A model generated the notes under the pieces. It was not told where the DNA came from, ran no database searches, and saw only the letters and a program-made list of their open reading frames with translations. From Actinomycetota bacterium (lineage in GTDB: Bacteria; Actinomycetota; Actinomycetes; Nanopelagicales; Nanopelagicaceae): a DNA stretch of 64,000 nt. Positions 34,280 through 43,766 of this stretch are shown piece by piece; within the stretch, counting starts at the first letter, position 1; every line of letters begins with the position of its first letter. The stretch lies in the NCBI GenBank assembly GCA_026392935.1, contig JAPLBE010000012.1, forward strand, positions 51,261 to 115,260. Direction: 5' to 3'. A program made the translations under genes and the position numbers.

Positions 34280-35068
34280 CTAGTTGTTCTTGCAGGTGCT
34301 GTTGTCAGCTGCAAAACCATCGGACATTGTTGCGCCGCAATAGTTTGCTGTCTCAAGATCATCAACACCTATCTGTGAGCCAAGAAGGTTCGCATTGCTG
34401 AGGTTTGTTCCAGAGAAATCTGGACCAGTAATCTGCGCATTACGGAACTTCGCACCGATTAGGTTTGCATCACCAAAACGTGGATCCGAACCTGATGAGT
34501 TTGAGAAGTCTGCACCTTTGAGGTTTGACTGTTCAAAAATTGCACCTGTGAGGTCTACGTATGTGAAATCTGAACCCTGTCCTGAACCACCTGTGAAGTC
34601 AGTGTTAGACAAGATTGCGCGTGATGCTTTGACCTTCGACAGATTTACGCGACCCATATCGGCATCTGAAAGATCAGCAGCACGAAGATTTGAACCTGTG
34701 AAGTTGGTTGCCTTTGCAGATGTACCTGAAAGGTCTGCACCCTGAAGGTTTGCACCTGTGAAGTTAGCCTTATCAAGTGTTGCACCTGTGAAGACTGCCT
34801 TAGAGAGGTTTGCACCAGAGAAGTTCATACCTGTTAGGTCGAGATCTTCAAAGTTCATTCCTGAAAGATTCTTACGTGAACAGTTGCTCTTCGCCTTTAC
34901 AACACAACCCTTTGCACGAAGGAGCTTCTTGGCCTGAGTTGTATCAATTGTATTTCCATCGTTGGCTGTTGTTGCAGTGTCAGTATCTGCTGCGTATGCA
35001 GATGGAGCCACGATCACTCCTGCAATCAACACAGTTGCAGTCAAAATCAATTTAATTCGTGAATTCAT
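34280..35068 (-). CDS. secreted pentapeptide-repeat protein
   Basis: 262 residues: signal peptide (1-27, about AYA|ADTD) followed by a long right-handed quadrilateral beta-helix of pentapeptide repeats of the A(D/N)LXX type (NFSGANLSKAVFTGATLDKA and so on, about residues 75-240), with Cys residues before and after. I chose the ATG at 35068 because GGAAGG precedes it and a signal peptide follows at once; a longer in-frame start at 35284 adds 72 residues that would overlap the divergent gene. Function unknown; secreted versions are common in actinobacteria. Confidence 0.88.
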   Translation of the reverse strand: MNSRIKLILTATVLIAGVIVAPSAYAADTDTATTANDGNTIDTTQAKKLLRAKGCVVKAKSNCSRKNLSGMNFEDLDLTGMNFSGANLSKAVFTGATLDKANFTGANLQGADLSGTSAKATNFTGSNLRAADLSDADMGRVNLSKVKASRAILSNTDFTGGSGQGSDFTYVDLTGAIFEQSNLKGADFSNSSGSDPRFGDANLIGAKFRNAQITGPDFSGTNLSNANLLGSQIGVDDLETANYCGATMSDGFAADNSTCKNN

Positions 35069-35274
35069 TTTTTGCCTTCCTAGATTATGGGCCGGTACAT
35101 GACAAAGGGTATGGAATAAAGATTTGGGGCGAAAACCCAGAAGTGTGTGAAACACGTGTGAGAAGATTTGAAAAATATGGATGATATCAAGGGGTGAATA
35201 TGCTTTCGCCCCTTTAGCACCATGGTAAAATTGTGACTGTTTAATGTTTAATTGATTAGGTGAGAGGCCTATAG

Positions 35275-35523
35275 ATGACGCCAAGAAATCATCTTGCTTA
35301 TTCCCAAGTAATTATTCAAGCACTTCAGAGCCAATCAATGCTTACTTGGCACGATGCTGCAACACTGCTTGTAGCAACTTTTGGGTGGACGCATAAAACA
35401 GCATCAAATCGAATTCACGAGTTAAAGCAAGCAAACATCATTGTTGTTGAAGGTGAATATCGGAAAGGATTGTTTGGTCGCGAAGAGCCAGACAGTCGAA
35501 TCATTAGACTTCCAAAAGAATAG
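35275..35523 (+). CDS. small winged-helix-like protein
   Basis: 82 residues. The middle reads MLTWHDAATLLVATFG then HKTASNRIHELKQANIIVVEGEYR, which looks like a helix-turn-helix followed by a beta hairpin wing. GAGAGG lies 7 nt before the ATG. Six nt behind it begins a secreted protein. Probably a DNA-binding protein; no family name recognised. Confidence 0.6.
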   Translation: MTPRNHLAYSQVIIQALQSQSMLTWHDAATLLVATFGWTHKTASNRIHELKQANIIVVEGEYRKGLFGREEPDSRIIRLPKE

Positions 35524-35529
35524 TCAAGC

Positions 35530-37071
35530 ATGCAGCGTTCCTTACGCGTCAGAAGAACTCGCGTCGCACTTGCAGCGCTATTTCTTGTTAGTTTTGCAGA
35601 ACTTCCACAATCTGCCTCTGCTGCTAGTCAGGTATTGATTTCGGGTTTAGCCGGAAAGTATGGACCTAACGAGAATGTAAGTTACAAAATCACTGGGACT
35701 CCTGGTGACACATGTCAGCTCAGTTATCAGAATCAAACTCCAAAATCTTTCACCTTCGGGGCATCAGGTTCTGTAACTGCCTCATTTACAACAGGAACGA
35801 CCGCCAGCCTGCTCGTCATTAACGTGACCTGTGCGAAATCAGGATCTGCAAAAGTTCAGAGCGAACTAGTTCTACAAAATATTCCCTTGGCACCTACACC
35901 ACAACCAAGCAAAACAAGTACTACATCTCTGCCCGGCACTGACGCAAGCATAAACTCAACTCTCACTTCGATTATCGAACCCCTAGCAAATACTTGCGAA
36001 GAAGGAGAAGTATTTACTGTTCGCGCTGATGCCCTGGCCTTCGCTCAAGGCGATAACGTTAAGGTCAATCTTTTCAATGCTAATAATTCTGAACTAACCC
36101 TTTCGATGGTTTCTAAATCTGCATCAGCTGGCGAGAAGTCCCTCAATATAAAGACAAGAGTGTGCCAATCAGATCCCGCTTATCTTGGATCAGCTCAGGA
36201 TTACCGACTAGTGATGACGTACTCCGATGCGCCCGGATTGTTCGTACAAACACAAGAGTATAAATTCAGATTAATCAGTCGAGTAGAAGTTGCAAACTTC
36301 TCTCAATATGCAGTCTCTAGAGTTCGAGCCAACTGCATTTTTGATCAGTTCGTAGCTCAGAATTCTTATGTGCAAAGCGGCACTACTCGCAAATCCGGCG
36401 ACAAAATGACAATAAAGGGCACTCTCTACCGTGCCGGATTAGTCGCACCTAATGACACCCTCAATCTTGTCAGAGTCATTGATCCAGGCAACTCAAAGAT
36501 TATTGCCACTACCAAAACTGACAAAGATGGAAAGTACTCATTTACCTTTAGCGCAACAACTTATCCCAAAGCGCTGCTGTATCACATTGAAGCACCAGAG
36601 CGTAAAGAAGATTTAGGTCCGGTGCCGGGACCGTTCCCCAAGAAGATTTGGGCTGTCTTTATTGATTGCAACAAAGAGTGCAAAATTAGTGAGACCAGCA
36701 TGAGAGAGACTGCGCCCGTTAACTCTTTCACTCAGGTCTGCCTAGAAAATCTTTCCTTCTACAAACAAGTAGTCACTCAAGGAGACAACGAGAATTCCAA
36801 GTTGCTTCGTAACGTTATTGTCTATCCAATACTTTCAAACATTGTGCGATCCAGATCTGAGACAAATGCGAGAGCTGCCGCCGATGCAGCAACTTCAGCG
36901 AATTCTTCTGCAAACTCCGGATCATCTGCTGGTGCTACCTCTGCCGTGCCAAAATCGCCTCCGAGCGCCTCTGGCTCCAAGTCCTCATCTTCGGGTGGCG
37001 GGAGATGTTACGTAAATGGGTACACAACCAAGAAAGGCAAGCGCGTCAGCGGGTATTACAGGTCCTGCTAG
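35530..37071 (+). CDS. secreted protein with Ser-rich linker and GKRVxGYYR tail
   Basis: 513 residues, function not recognised. Signal peptide (RRTRVALAALFLVSFAEL, cleavage about SASA|ASQV), beta-sandwich-like N-terminal half, a fold near residues 290-350 resembling a carboxypeptidase-regulatory-like/Ig segment (MTIKGTLYRAGL...DKDGKYSFTF), an Ala/Ser/Gly/Pro linker (about 435-490), and a Cys-flanked tail CYVNGYTTKKGKRVSGYYRS typical of short wall- or matrix-associated modules. Coupled by 6 nt to the small winged-helix gene. Confidence 0.8.
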   Translation: MQRSLRVRRTRVALAALFLVSFAELPQSASAASQVLISGLAGKYGPNENVSYKITGTPGDTCQLSYQNQTPKSFTFGASGSVTASFTTGTTASLLVINVTCAKSGSAKVQSELVLQNIPLAPTPQPSKTSTTSLPGTDASINSTLTSIIEPLANTCEEGEVFTVRADALAFAQGDNVKVNLFNANNSELTLSMVSKSASAGEKSLNIKTRVCQSDPAYLGSAQDYRLVMTYSDAPGLFVQTQEYKFRLISRVEVANFSQYAVSRVRANCIFDQFVAQNSYVQSGTTRKSGDKMTIKGTLYRAGLVAPNDTLNLVRVIDPGNSKIIATTKTDKDGKYSFTFSATTYPKALLYHIEAPERKEDLGPVPGPFPKKIWAVFIDCNKECKISETSMRETAPVNSFTQVCLENLSFYKQVVTQGDNENSKLLRNVIVYPILSNIVRSRSETNARAAADAATSANSSANSGSSAGATSAVPKSPPSASGSKSSSSGGGRCYVNGYTTKKGKRVSGYYRSC

Positions 37072-37139
37072 CTGTGACCACCCAGGGTGAGTGCCTACTT
37101 GTCCTACAGAATTGAATTCGAGAAATGTTCGGCAAAATG

Positions 37140-37145
37140 TATACT
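37140..37145 (+). promoter_or_regulatory. -10 hexamer, leaderless start of ppdK
   Basis: TATACT, 6 nt before the ATG at 37152. Confidence 0.6.
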
Positions 37146-37151
37146 CGCCGA

Positions 37152-39848
37152 ATGCCACAAGCGCTTATCTACCCTTTTGCCCTCGGTGATCGTTCACAAT
37201 CAGATTTATTAGGCGGTAAAGGCGCCAATTTATCTGAAATGGTAAATATGGGGTTGCCAGTCCCTCCAGGATTCACCATCACTACTGAAGCGTGCCGCGA
37301 GTATTTGCGCACTGGGAAATTACCAGCGTCACTTCTCGATGAATTAGATAAAGCGATTGCAGGGCTAGAAAAAGATCTTGGTAAAGAGTTTGGAAATCCT
37401 GAAAAGCCTCTCCTAGTTTCAGTGCGTTCTGGCGCAAAGTTCTCTATGCCCGGAATGATGGAGACTGTTCTCAACGTTGGAATCAACGCCGATGTTGCTG
37501 CGGGCTTGGCCAAAATTTCTGGAAACGAAAAATTTGCGTGGGATTCATACCGTCGTTTTATCGAGATGTTCGGAAAGATTGTTCACGAAGTTGAAGTTGA
37601 AGAATTTCGTAAGACTGAACAGCGCGTTCTTGAGGCGAACAATGTAAATTCGATTCAAGAGTTAGATGCCAAGGGACTAAGAAGTCTTGGCGAGGACTAT
37701 ATAAAGATTATTGAAATTCACACTGGGCATCCATTTGGATCTGACCCTAGAACGCATCTGATTGCATCAATTGAGGCCGTGTTTAAGTCTTGGAACTCTG
37801 AACGCGCAAATCTCTACCGCCGCCGAGAGCGCATCTCCTCTGATCTAGGTACTGCAGTCAACATTCAATCAATGGTCTTTGGAAATCTCACAGACGATTC
37901 AGGAACTGGCGTTGCTTTCACGCGCGATCCTGCAACTGGTGAGAAAGGCAGCTACGGCGATTACCTCGAAAAAGCCCAAGGCGAAGATGTTGTTGCTGGC
38001 ATCAGAAATACCATGACTCTGATTGATCTCAAGGGCCTCCTTCCTTCTGTCCACGCAGAACTCGAGCGAGTAATGCAGCTATTGGAAGATCATTACCGCG
38101 ATTTGTGCGACATCGAATTTACCGTCGAATCAGGCAAGTTATGGATTCTGCAGACTCGTGTAGGAAAGCGCACTGCAGAGGCAGCATTTAGAATTGCGAC
38201 TCAGCTCATCGAAGAGAAGAAAATCTCAATCGAAGAAGCTTTACAACGCGTAACTGGAGATCAACTAGCCCAGTTAATGTTCCCGCAATTTGATCTCAGC
38301 GCTAAAGCCACTGAAATTGCGCGAGGCATTCCGGCCTCACCAGGTGCAGCTGTTGGAGAAGTAGTTTTTGATTCCAGACGTGCACAGGATTTAGCGCGTG
38401 CGGGTAAGAAAGTGATTTTGGTACGTCGCGAAACTAGTCCAGATGATTTAGTTGGAATGGTCGCCGCCGAAGGTATTTTGACTAGTCGCGGAGGAAAGAC
38501 TTCACACGCGGCAGTTGTTGCTCGAGGCATGGGTAAGACTGCGGTGTGCGGAACTGAAGGAATTTCAGTTGATGAACGCGGCGGACTTCTTACTGCTGGC
38601 TCAATTACGGTTTATGAAGGAGAAGTTATCTCCATCGATGGAAGTACTGGTGCGGTCTATCTCGGTAGCGTTCCCGTAATTGCATCACCAGTAACTGCAT
38701 TCCTAGAAGGTCGCCTCTCTGAAAACAGTGATCAGGCTTCCCCAGTTGTAAAATCAGTTGCACAACTTCTTAATTATGCAGATCAGATGCGCACAATGAA
38801 TGTGCGTGCAAATGCTGATACTCCAGAAGATGCAGTACGCGCGCGTATTTTGGGGGCAGAAGGTGTTGGCCTCTGTCGCACCGAACATATGTTCCTTGGA
38901 GAACGCCGCATCTACGTCGAGCGGTTGGTCTTGGCAGAGAATGAAGATGTCCAGCGCGGAATCATCGCTGAGATGGAACCACTGCAGCGTAAAGATTTCG
39001 TAGGAATCATGATGGCGATGTCAGGACTCCCCGTGACAGTGCGCTTGCTTGATCCACCACTGCATGAATTTTTACCTAATTTAGCTGAACTATCAGCCCA
39101 TGTTGCTCGCGCAGAAGCTCTCGGAGAAGAGCTTGGCGCCCGCGAAATGGGAATCTTTGCAGCCGTAAAGCGACTTCACGAGTCAAACCCAATGCTCGGT
39201 CTTCGCGGAGTTCGTCTTGGCATCTTGATTCCAGATCTATTTAAGATGCAGGTACGAGCTCTTGTAAATGCTTGCATCGAAGTTCGCAAGTTGGGACATA
39301 ACCCAGTGCCTGAAATTATGATTCCGTTGATTGCAACTCAGCGAGAATTGCTACACCTCAGACATGCATTGGAAGAGGAAATCGCACTCTCACTACAGGG
39401 AACTGGCCAGGAATTACAGATCCCAATCGGAACCATGATTGAAACTCCTCGTGCGGCAATTACATCAACTCGAATTGCTGATTACGCAGACTTCTTCTCC
39501 TTCGGAACTAACGACCTAACTCAACTTACCTGGGCCTTTAGTCGCGATGATGTCGAGTCAACATTCTTACCTCGCTACTTGGATTTAGAACTACTTCCGT
39601 TTAATCCATTTGAATCACTCGATCAAGATGGCGTCGGATTGCTCATTAAGATTGCTCGCGATCAAGCTCGCGCTCTTCGCCCAGATTTCAAACTTGGAAT
39701 CTGCGGAGAACACGGTGGAGATCCACGCAGTATTCACTTCTTCCATGCGCAAGGTCTTGATTACGTCTCTTGCTCACCATTTAGAGTGCCTATTGCGCGA
39801 CTTGAAGCAGGACGTGCAGTCGGGCTTCAGCAAAACACAACTATCTAA
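37152..39848 (+). CDS. ppdK: pyruvate, phosphate dikinase
   Basis: About 898 residues. Interconverts pyruvate + ATP + Pi and PEP + AMP + PPi. Seen: N-terminal ATP-grasp (LGGKGANLSEMVNMGLPVP, VSVRSGAKFSMPGMM), catalytic His in GGKTSHAAVVARG, regulatory Thr next to it, and the C-terminal PEP-binding barrel with CRTEHMF, GTNDLTQLTWAF and catalytic Cys in GICGEHGGDP. The ATG at 37152 is chosen because a -10 (TATACT) lies 6 nt upstream; ATGs at 37125 and 37137 would lie in the promoter. Alone in its transcription unit; the gene downstream is convergent. Confidence 0.94.
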   Translation: MPQALIYPFALGDRSQSDLLGGKGANLSEMVNMGLPVPPGFTITTEACREYLRTGKLPASLLDELDKAIAGLEKDLGKEFGNPEKPLLVSVRSGAKFSMPGMMETVLNVGINADVAAGLAKISGNEKFAWDSYRRFIEMFGKIVHEVEVEEFRKTEQRVLEANNVNSIQELDAKGLRSLGEDYIKIIEIHTGHPFGSDPRTHLIASIEAVFKSWNSERANLYRRRERISSDLGTAVNIQSMVFGNLTDDSGTGVAFTRDPATGEKGSYGDYLEKAQGEDVVAGIRNTMTLIDLKGLLPSVHAELERVMQLLEDHYRDLCDIEFTVESGKLWILQTRVGKRTAEAAFRIATQLIEEKKISIEEALQRVTGDQLAQLMFPQFDLSAKATEIARGIPASPGAAVGEVVFDSRRAQDLARAGKKVILVRRETSPDDLVGMVAAEGILTSRGGKTSHAAVVARGMGKTAVCGTEGISVDERGGLLTAGSITVYEGEVISIDGSTGAVYLGSVPVIASPVTAFLEGRLSENSDQASPVVKSVAQLLNYADQMRTMNVRANADTPEDAVRARILGAEGVGLCRTEHMFLGERRIYVERLVLAENEDVQRGIIAEMEPLQRKDFVGIMMAMSGLPVTVRLLDPPLHEFLPNLAELSAHVARAEALGEELGAREMGIFAAVKRLHESNPMLGLRGVRLGILIPDLFKMQVRALVNACIEVRKLGHNPVPEIMIPLIATQRELLHLRHALEEEIALSLQGTGQELQIPIGTMIETPRAAITSTRIADYADFFSFGTNDLTQLTWAFSRDDVESTFLPRYLDLELLPFNPFESLDQDGVGLLIKIARDQARALRPDFKLGICGEHGGDPRSIHFFHAQGLDYVSCSPFRVPIARLEAGRAVGLQQNTTI

Positions 39849-40228
39849 TCTTTGATTAAGATCAGCTTCAGGTTGTAGAGCCCGCTATGGGAGATGATGT
39901 ATAGGTGTCCCTTACTTACTAGCGGCTCGATGAGATCGCCAAGTTCAGATTCTTCTGCACGCTCAACAATTGCAACGCCCGGATAGTTCCAATCTCGTAG
40001 ATCCAACCAAGGATCAGGCAGTTGCGCACTTTTCCAGGTACTTAAGATTGAGTTGGAAAATTCGTCAGATAGAAATTCGAAGATAACGTGAATGTCGTGC
40101 GCACGAAGTTCGGAAGCAAGAGCGCGGCTGGCATCAATTGCCTTCACTCTCCGCGAATCGTTTACTTTCCTTCGCAACTCAGTGCAGAGAGCCTCGCTTA
40201 ATTCAATACGCGTTTGTAGCGAGTTCAT
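39845..40228 (-). CDS. conserved protein of unknown function at the end of the importer/amidohydrolase cluster
   Basis: 127 residues from the ATG at 40228, which lies 4 nt behind the previous stop; an ATG at 40255 is an alternative. Alpha/beta composition: a charged N-terminal helix (SEALCTELRRKVNDSRRV) and a C-terminal part with DPWLDLRDWNYPG and LGDLIEPLVSKGHLYIIS. No cysteine-rich or membrane part. Not recognised. Coupling to the gene before it suggests joint function with the 305-residue protein. Its stop overlaps the convergent ppdK end by 4 nt. Confidence 0.7.
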   Translation of the reverse strand: MNSLQTRIELSEALCTELRRKVNDSRRVKAIDASRALASELRAHDIHVIFEFLSDEFSNSILSTWKSAQLPDPWLDLRDWNYPGVAIVERAEESELGDLIEPLVSKGHLYIISHSGLYNLKLILIKD

Positions 40229-40232
40229 ATGA

Positions 40233-41150
40233 CTACTTAGGGCGCTCAATCCCATTTTCTTTGAAGAAATTTGAGCCCGGGATTCCCCATACTCGGAAGA
40301 AGTCACCAACGACTTTACATAACGTCACGTTTACCGATTGAACAGTTTCAATGGTGTCTCGGCCGCGAGCAGCTGCAATTTGCGCAACTCTGTCAATATC
40401 TTCTTTTTCAGCAAAGAGAAGGTCGTCATCTGTAACTGACCTCTCTTTAATCAACTGAACGAGAGCCGAACGTGCTTCTTCTCCCAAGAATGTGATGCGA
40501 CGACCTTCTTCGGTATCGAATTCAAGGGCTAGTGGGTCACTGGCAATATTTGGAACAAGTACTCCGTTGGCATCTAATGAGCCAGCATCTTTGACTCTAA
40601 TTGTGCCGACCTCATCGTAGGTTAAACCGGTTCCAATCAAGCTCAGCATCAGCAGGCGAGACTTGGGATCGTAATCTTGTTTAGAGTTGTTAGCGATATG
40701 TGTTCGCTTGCTCTCTGTGTAATTTGAAGACCATGGGACATCAATCCCGTTGATGGTCCACCAGAGCTTTGGTCCAAACAAAAGTGAAGCTAACTGAACT
40801 GATGTGAGGTCATCATGTAAGAAAAGATATTTCTGAAGCAACATTTCGGCTACTAATGGATCAGCTTTTGCATCACGAAGTGCGGCACCAAGGTCGCCAG
40901 AGCAGACTTCGCGGGAGAATCGATCGAGAGTTGAAATCGCTGCGCGAATCCATACATCAGGCTTGCGAACTCGCTCAGCCAAAATGGTTGCAACTGCCAT
41001 CACGGTCGGCTGCTCGAGCATAACAATTTCACGACGGTTCTTTAATGAGCGTCGAGCAATTTCATCTGCTTCTAAATACTCAATGACCGCTTCGGAATTC
41101 TCTCTCCCTCTTGGGAAATAAGTACTTCCGCTCTCATACTTTATAGCCAT
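40233..41150 (-). CDS. conserved protein of unknown function (305 residues)
   Basis: Cytoplasmic by composition, mostly helical, no signal or membrane segment. Start overlaps the DUF59 stop by 10 nt and the next gene follows after 4 nt, so the three are translated together. One stretch (RLLMLSLIGTGLTYDEVGTIRVKDAG) looks superficially like the start of a tyrosine recombinase catalytic domain, but the R-H-x-x-R motif and tyrosine are not found, so I do not call it an integrase. Function unknown; position behind an amidohydrolase and DUF59 points to a metabolic or maturation role. Confidence 0.75.
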   Translation of the reverse strand: MAIKYESGSTYFPRGRENSEAVIEYLEADEIARRSLKNRREIVMLEQPTVMAVATILAERVRKPDVWIRAAISTLDRFSREVCSGDLGAALRDAKADPLVAEMLLQKYLFLHDDLTSVQLASLLFGPKLWWTINGIDVPWSSNYTESKRTHIANNSKQDYDPKSRLLMLSLIGTGLTYDEVGTIRVKDAGSLDANGVLVPNIASDPLALEFDTEEGRRITFLGEEARSALVQLIKERSVTDDDLLFAEKEDIDRVAQIAAARGRDTIETVQSVNVTLCKVVGDFFRVWGIPGSNFFKENGIERPK

Positions 41151-41473
41151 GCTGGCGCGTCCTTTGCTATATCGCCATCATTTACTTTGGCAGCGATATC
41201 AACTGAGATGAAGTGATCTCGCAAATCAACTTGGCAACGAGTTACACCAGGAATCTGTTCGACGCGGCGTCTCATCTCTTTGCCAATGCTTATCGCAAAT
41301 GGAGATGGACAGAGAGGCGAGGTAAGGTGGTAGCGAATAATCGCAAGCCCACCTTCCTCGACTAACACATCATCGATTAGGTCCAGTTCACCCATAGTCT
41401 TACGAATTTCAGGATCCGGGACGCTACCTGCAGCCTCACGAACCGCTTCAATATCTACGGGCAAACTGGACAT
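41141..41473 (-). CDS. DUF59/MIP18-family (SufT/PaaD-like) protein
   Basis: 110 residues matching the MIP18 family: VPDPEIRKTMGELDLIDDV, YHLTSPLCPSPFAISI with the conserved Cys after LTSP, and RRRVEQIPGVTRCQVDL. Family members help assemble or insert Fe-S or other metal centres into target enzymes. Here it follows a PF04909 amidohydrolase, the same pair seen in actinobacterial propane monooxygenase loci, so it may mature a metalloenzyme of this pathway (inference). Confidence 0.88.
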   Translation of the reverse strand: MSSLPVDIEAVREAAGSVPDPEIRKTMGELDLIDDVLVEEGGLAIIRYHLTSPLCPSPFAISIGKEMRRRVEQIPGVTRCQVDLRDHFISVDIAAKVNDGDIAKDAPAWL

Positions 41474-41508
41474 AATCTTCTTTCTTAACTCGTTTTCAGG
41501 GTGTGTGC

Positions 41509-42558
41509 TTAAGCGCCGACGTAGCTTGCCTGGTTAGCAAGGAACTGTGCACGCTTTTGGCTGAACTCATCATTAGCAATTGCAGCCTTCTTAGCCTCGA
41601 TATCGATGCCGTAGAGGCGTGCGAAGTTAGTTCCAACAATCTTCTCCTTGATTTCAGGAGTCAACTGCACACCAAATTCGCTTGCTGTTGCTTCTGGGAT
41701 CTGGAACTCCATGAACTCATCAAGAATCCAGTGTGGGTACCAAATTGGGAAGTCTGTTCCCCAGATGATGCGATCTTCGCCAAGCCAGAAGAGAAGGTTC
41801 GCCATCATTTCACCGAAGTAGCCAGGACGCTTGTGAATAAATGCGTTTGCTACTGCAAGTGATGCGAAGACGTTTGTTGAACGTGCTGCAATCCAGCAGA
41901 ACTCGTCTAGACGTGGAAGACCAATGTGATCGACGATGAAGTTAAGTTCTGGATAGAGTGATGATGGTTCATCAATGTCATAGACATCGAACTTCTCCAT
42001 TGAAAGTGGCTCAACAGCTGGCCCCTTGTGGAAGTGCATGTTCTTAATGCCTAGTTCGATTGCCTTTTCATAACATGCGAATACAGCTGGATCATTTGCT
42101 TTCCAACCGCGTGATTCTCCACGCCATTCTGCGGTGTACCACTTGAAGCCCTTCATTCCATATTCTTCAACTTGCTGCTTCATGTGATCTGTTGCTTTTG
42201 GATCACGAGGATCTACGCCACCAAGACCGATAAGACGTTCTGGTGCACGTGCAACCATTGCCGCATTGCGCTTTGGATGTGTAAATCCATCATGGTAGAA
42301 ATCCATGAGTACCTGTGTAGAGAGAACTGCCATATCCATCTCGCCGCGAACGAACATGTGATGGAGATACCAGTCTGGATCTACTTTTCTAAACTCTTTA
42401 TCAAAATCCATTGTCCATTTTGGATCAGCTGGATTAAACCCGGTCTGGAATGCGTAGAAAGTTTCTGCGAAAGCCAATCCGTATTCATTCTTAATGTTTT
42501 CTTTGCTGGCATCCCAAAAACCAGTATGCGCATCGACAACAAATTTTCCGTCTTTCAT
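41509..42558 (-). CDS. amidohydrolase family protein (PF04909, ACMSD-like)
   Basis: About 349 residues, TIM-barrel metal hydrolase/decarboxylase type. Seen: N-terminal VVDAHTGFWDAS where the usual metal motif DxHxH keeps the first His but has Gly at the second; MGLGGVDPRD-like IGLGGVDPRDP; MHFHKGP; FIVDHIGLPRLD; and WGTDFPIWYP with the metal/acid Asp. Start ATG 42558 (KDGKFVVDAH) has AAAGG 6 nt upstream; an ATG at 42612 adds 18 atypical residues. Follows the importer ATPases and precedes DUF59. Substrate not known. Confidence 0.88.
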   Translation of the reverse strand: MKDGKFVVDAHTGFWDASKENIKNEYGLAFAETFYAFQTGFNPADPKWTMDFDKEFRKVDPDWYLHHMFVRGEMDMAVLSTQVLMDFYHDGFTHPKRNAAMVARAPERLIGLGGVDPRDPKATDHMKQQVEEYGMKGFKWYTAEWRGESRGWKANDPAVFACYEKAIELGIKNMHFHKGPAVEPLSMEKFDVYDIDEPSSLYPELNFIVDHIGLPRLDEFCWIAARSTNVFASLAVANAFIHKRPGYFGEMMANLLFWLGEDRIIWGTDFPIWYPHWILDEFMEFQIPEATASEFGVQLTPEIKEKIVGTNFARLYGIDIEAKKAAIANDEFSQKRAQFLANQASYVGA

Positions 42559-42690
42559 CTGAGGCCTTTCTTCCTGAACACGAGATGTGTTTGGAGAAAT
42601 GTAGGTCACCATGGGTGAGTCCGCAACATTTAAAACGGATGAAATCGACCGCTTTTAAGCCTAAATACTGGCTATTTTGATAACAAAAAG

Positions 42691-43764
42691 TTACGCAAGA
42701 TTTCCATCTTGATACACCCAGAGCTTCTCTGAAGGAAGTTTTAGGTGGAGCTTTTTGCTTGCAGGTATACCTTGGCTACGAGGAATCTTGACTGAAATTG
42801 GGGCGCCCCCAGAAATACATTTCAAGACTCGAACGCTTCCGAGATCATCATGTCCTAGAAGGTCCGCCTCAAGTACATTCTCGCCGGGTGCTGACGCTAC
42901 AGAGACATACTCAGGTCGAATTCCGACTTCGAGAGCTTTGCCCTTTAGATCCCCCTTGGAATCTTTCACCTGTAACTTAGTTGAACCAAAGAACATTTCG
43001 CCTGATCTTGATTCGACCGGCAAGAAATTCATTGCTGGTGAACCAATGAAATTTCCAACATATTTCGAATTAGGCTTCTCGAAGAGCTGCTCAGGGGTTC
43101 CGCGCTGAATGACTTCACCAAAACTCATTACTAGTAGCTCATCAGCAAAGGTCATCGCTTCGTACTGATCGTGTGTCACATAAATAACTGTGAGGTTATT
43201 AATCTTATTGATTGCCTTAATCTTTTTTCTCAACTCGAATTTTGATTGCGGATCAATAACCGTCAGTGGCTCATCCATCAAGAGCGCACTTACATCGTCA
43301 CGAACAAGTCCACGACCTAGTGAAATGAGCTGCTTTTCATCTGCACCAAGTTTGACTGCAGAACGACCTAACTTATCTGTGATGTCCAAAATTTCTGCGA
43401 TCTCATGGACTCTCGCCTTAATCTTGTCAGCCTTCCATCCTCGGCAGACCAATGGGAAAGAAAGATTTTCAAATACGGACATAGATCTGTAGATAGTTGG
43501 AAATTGGAAGACCTGAGCAATATTTCTCTGCGCAGTTGGAATATCAGTGACATCTTTATCATCAAAGAGTAGACGGCCTTGGTGAGGCGTAATTAGACCC
43601 GATATTGTGTTGAGAATCGTTGTCTTTCCACATCCGGAAGGTCCAAGTAGGGCGTAAGTCTTGCCAGATTCCCAGACCATATCGATTGGCTTGAGAGCCC
43701 AAGTAGATTGGTCTTTATCCTTATTGTAAGAGTGCCCAATATTTGAGAGCGTAATTTTAGCCAT
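42691..43764 (-). CDS. ABC transporter ATPase, GlpT-like (degenerate signature)
   Basis: 357 residues of the MalK/UgpC class: Walker A LLGPSGCGKTTI, Walker B ALLMDEPLTVID, switch His in YVTHDQYEAM, and a C-terminal TOBE regulatory domain. In place of LSGGQ the signature reads LGADEKQLISLGRGLV, as in the GlpT subunit of the rhizobial glycerol importer GlpSTPQV. It pairs with the different ATPase upstream (2 nt gap), so the motor is a heterodimer with unequal ATP sites. Confidence 0.9.
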   Translation of the reverse strand: MAKITLSNIGHSYNKDKDQSTWALKPIDMVWESGKTYALLGPSGCGKTTILNTISGLITPHQGRLLFDDKDVTDIPTAQRNIAQVFQFPTIYRSMSVFENLSFPLVCRGWKADKIKARVHEIAEILDITDKLGRSAVKLGADEKQLISLGRGLVRDDVSALLMDEPLTVIDPQSKFELRKKIKAINKINNLTVIYVTHDQYEAMTFADELLVMSFGEVIQRGTPEQLFEKPNSKYVGNFIGSPAMNFLPVESRSGEMFFGSTKLQVKDSKGDLKGKALEVGIRPEYVSVASAPGENVLEADLLGHDDLGSVRVLKCISGGAPISVKIPRSQGIPASKKLHLKLPSEKLWVYQDGNLA

Positions 43765-43766
43765 TG

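Noticed and set aside
40233..41150. Tyrosine recombinase/integrase
   Set aside because: Only a short helix resembles the family; the catalytic Arg/His/Tyr set is missing and the gene is locked in a metabolic operon.
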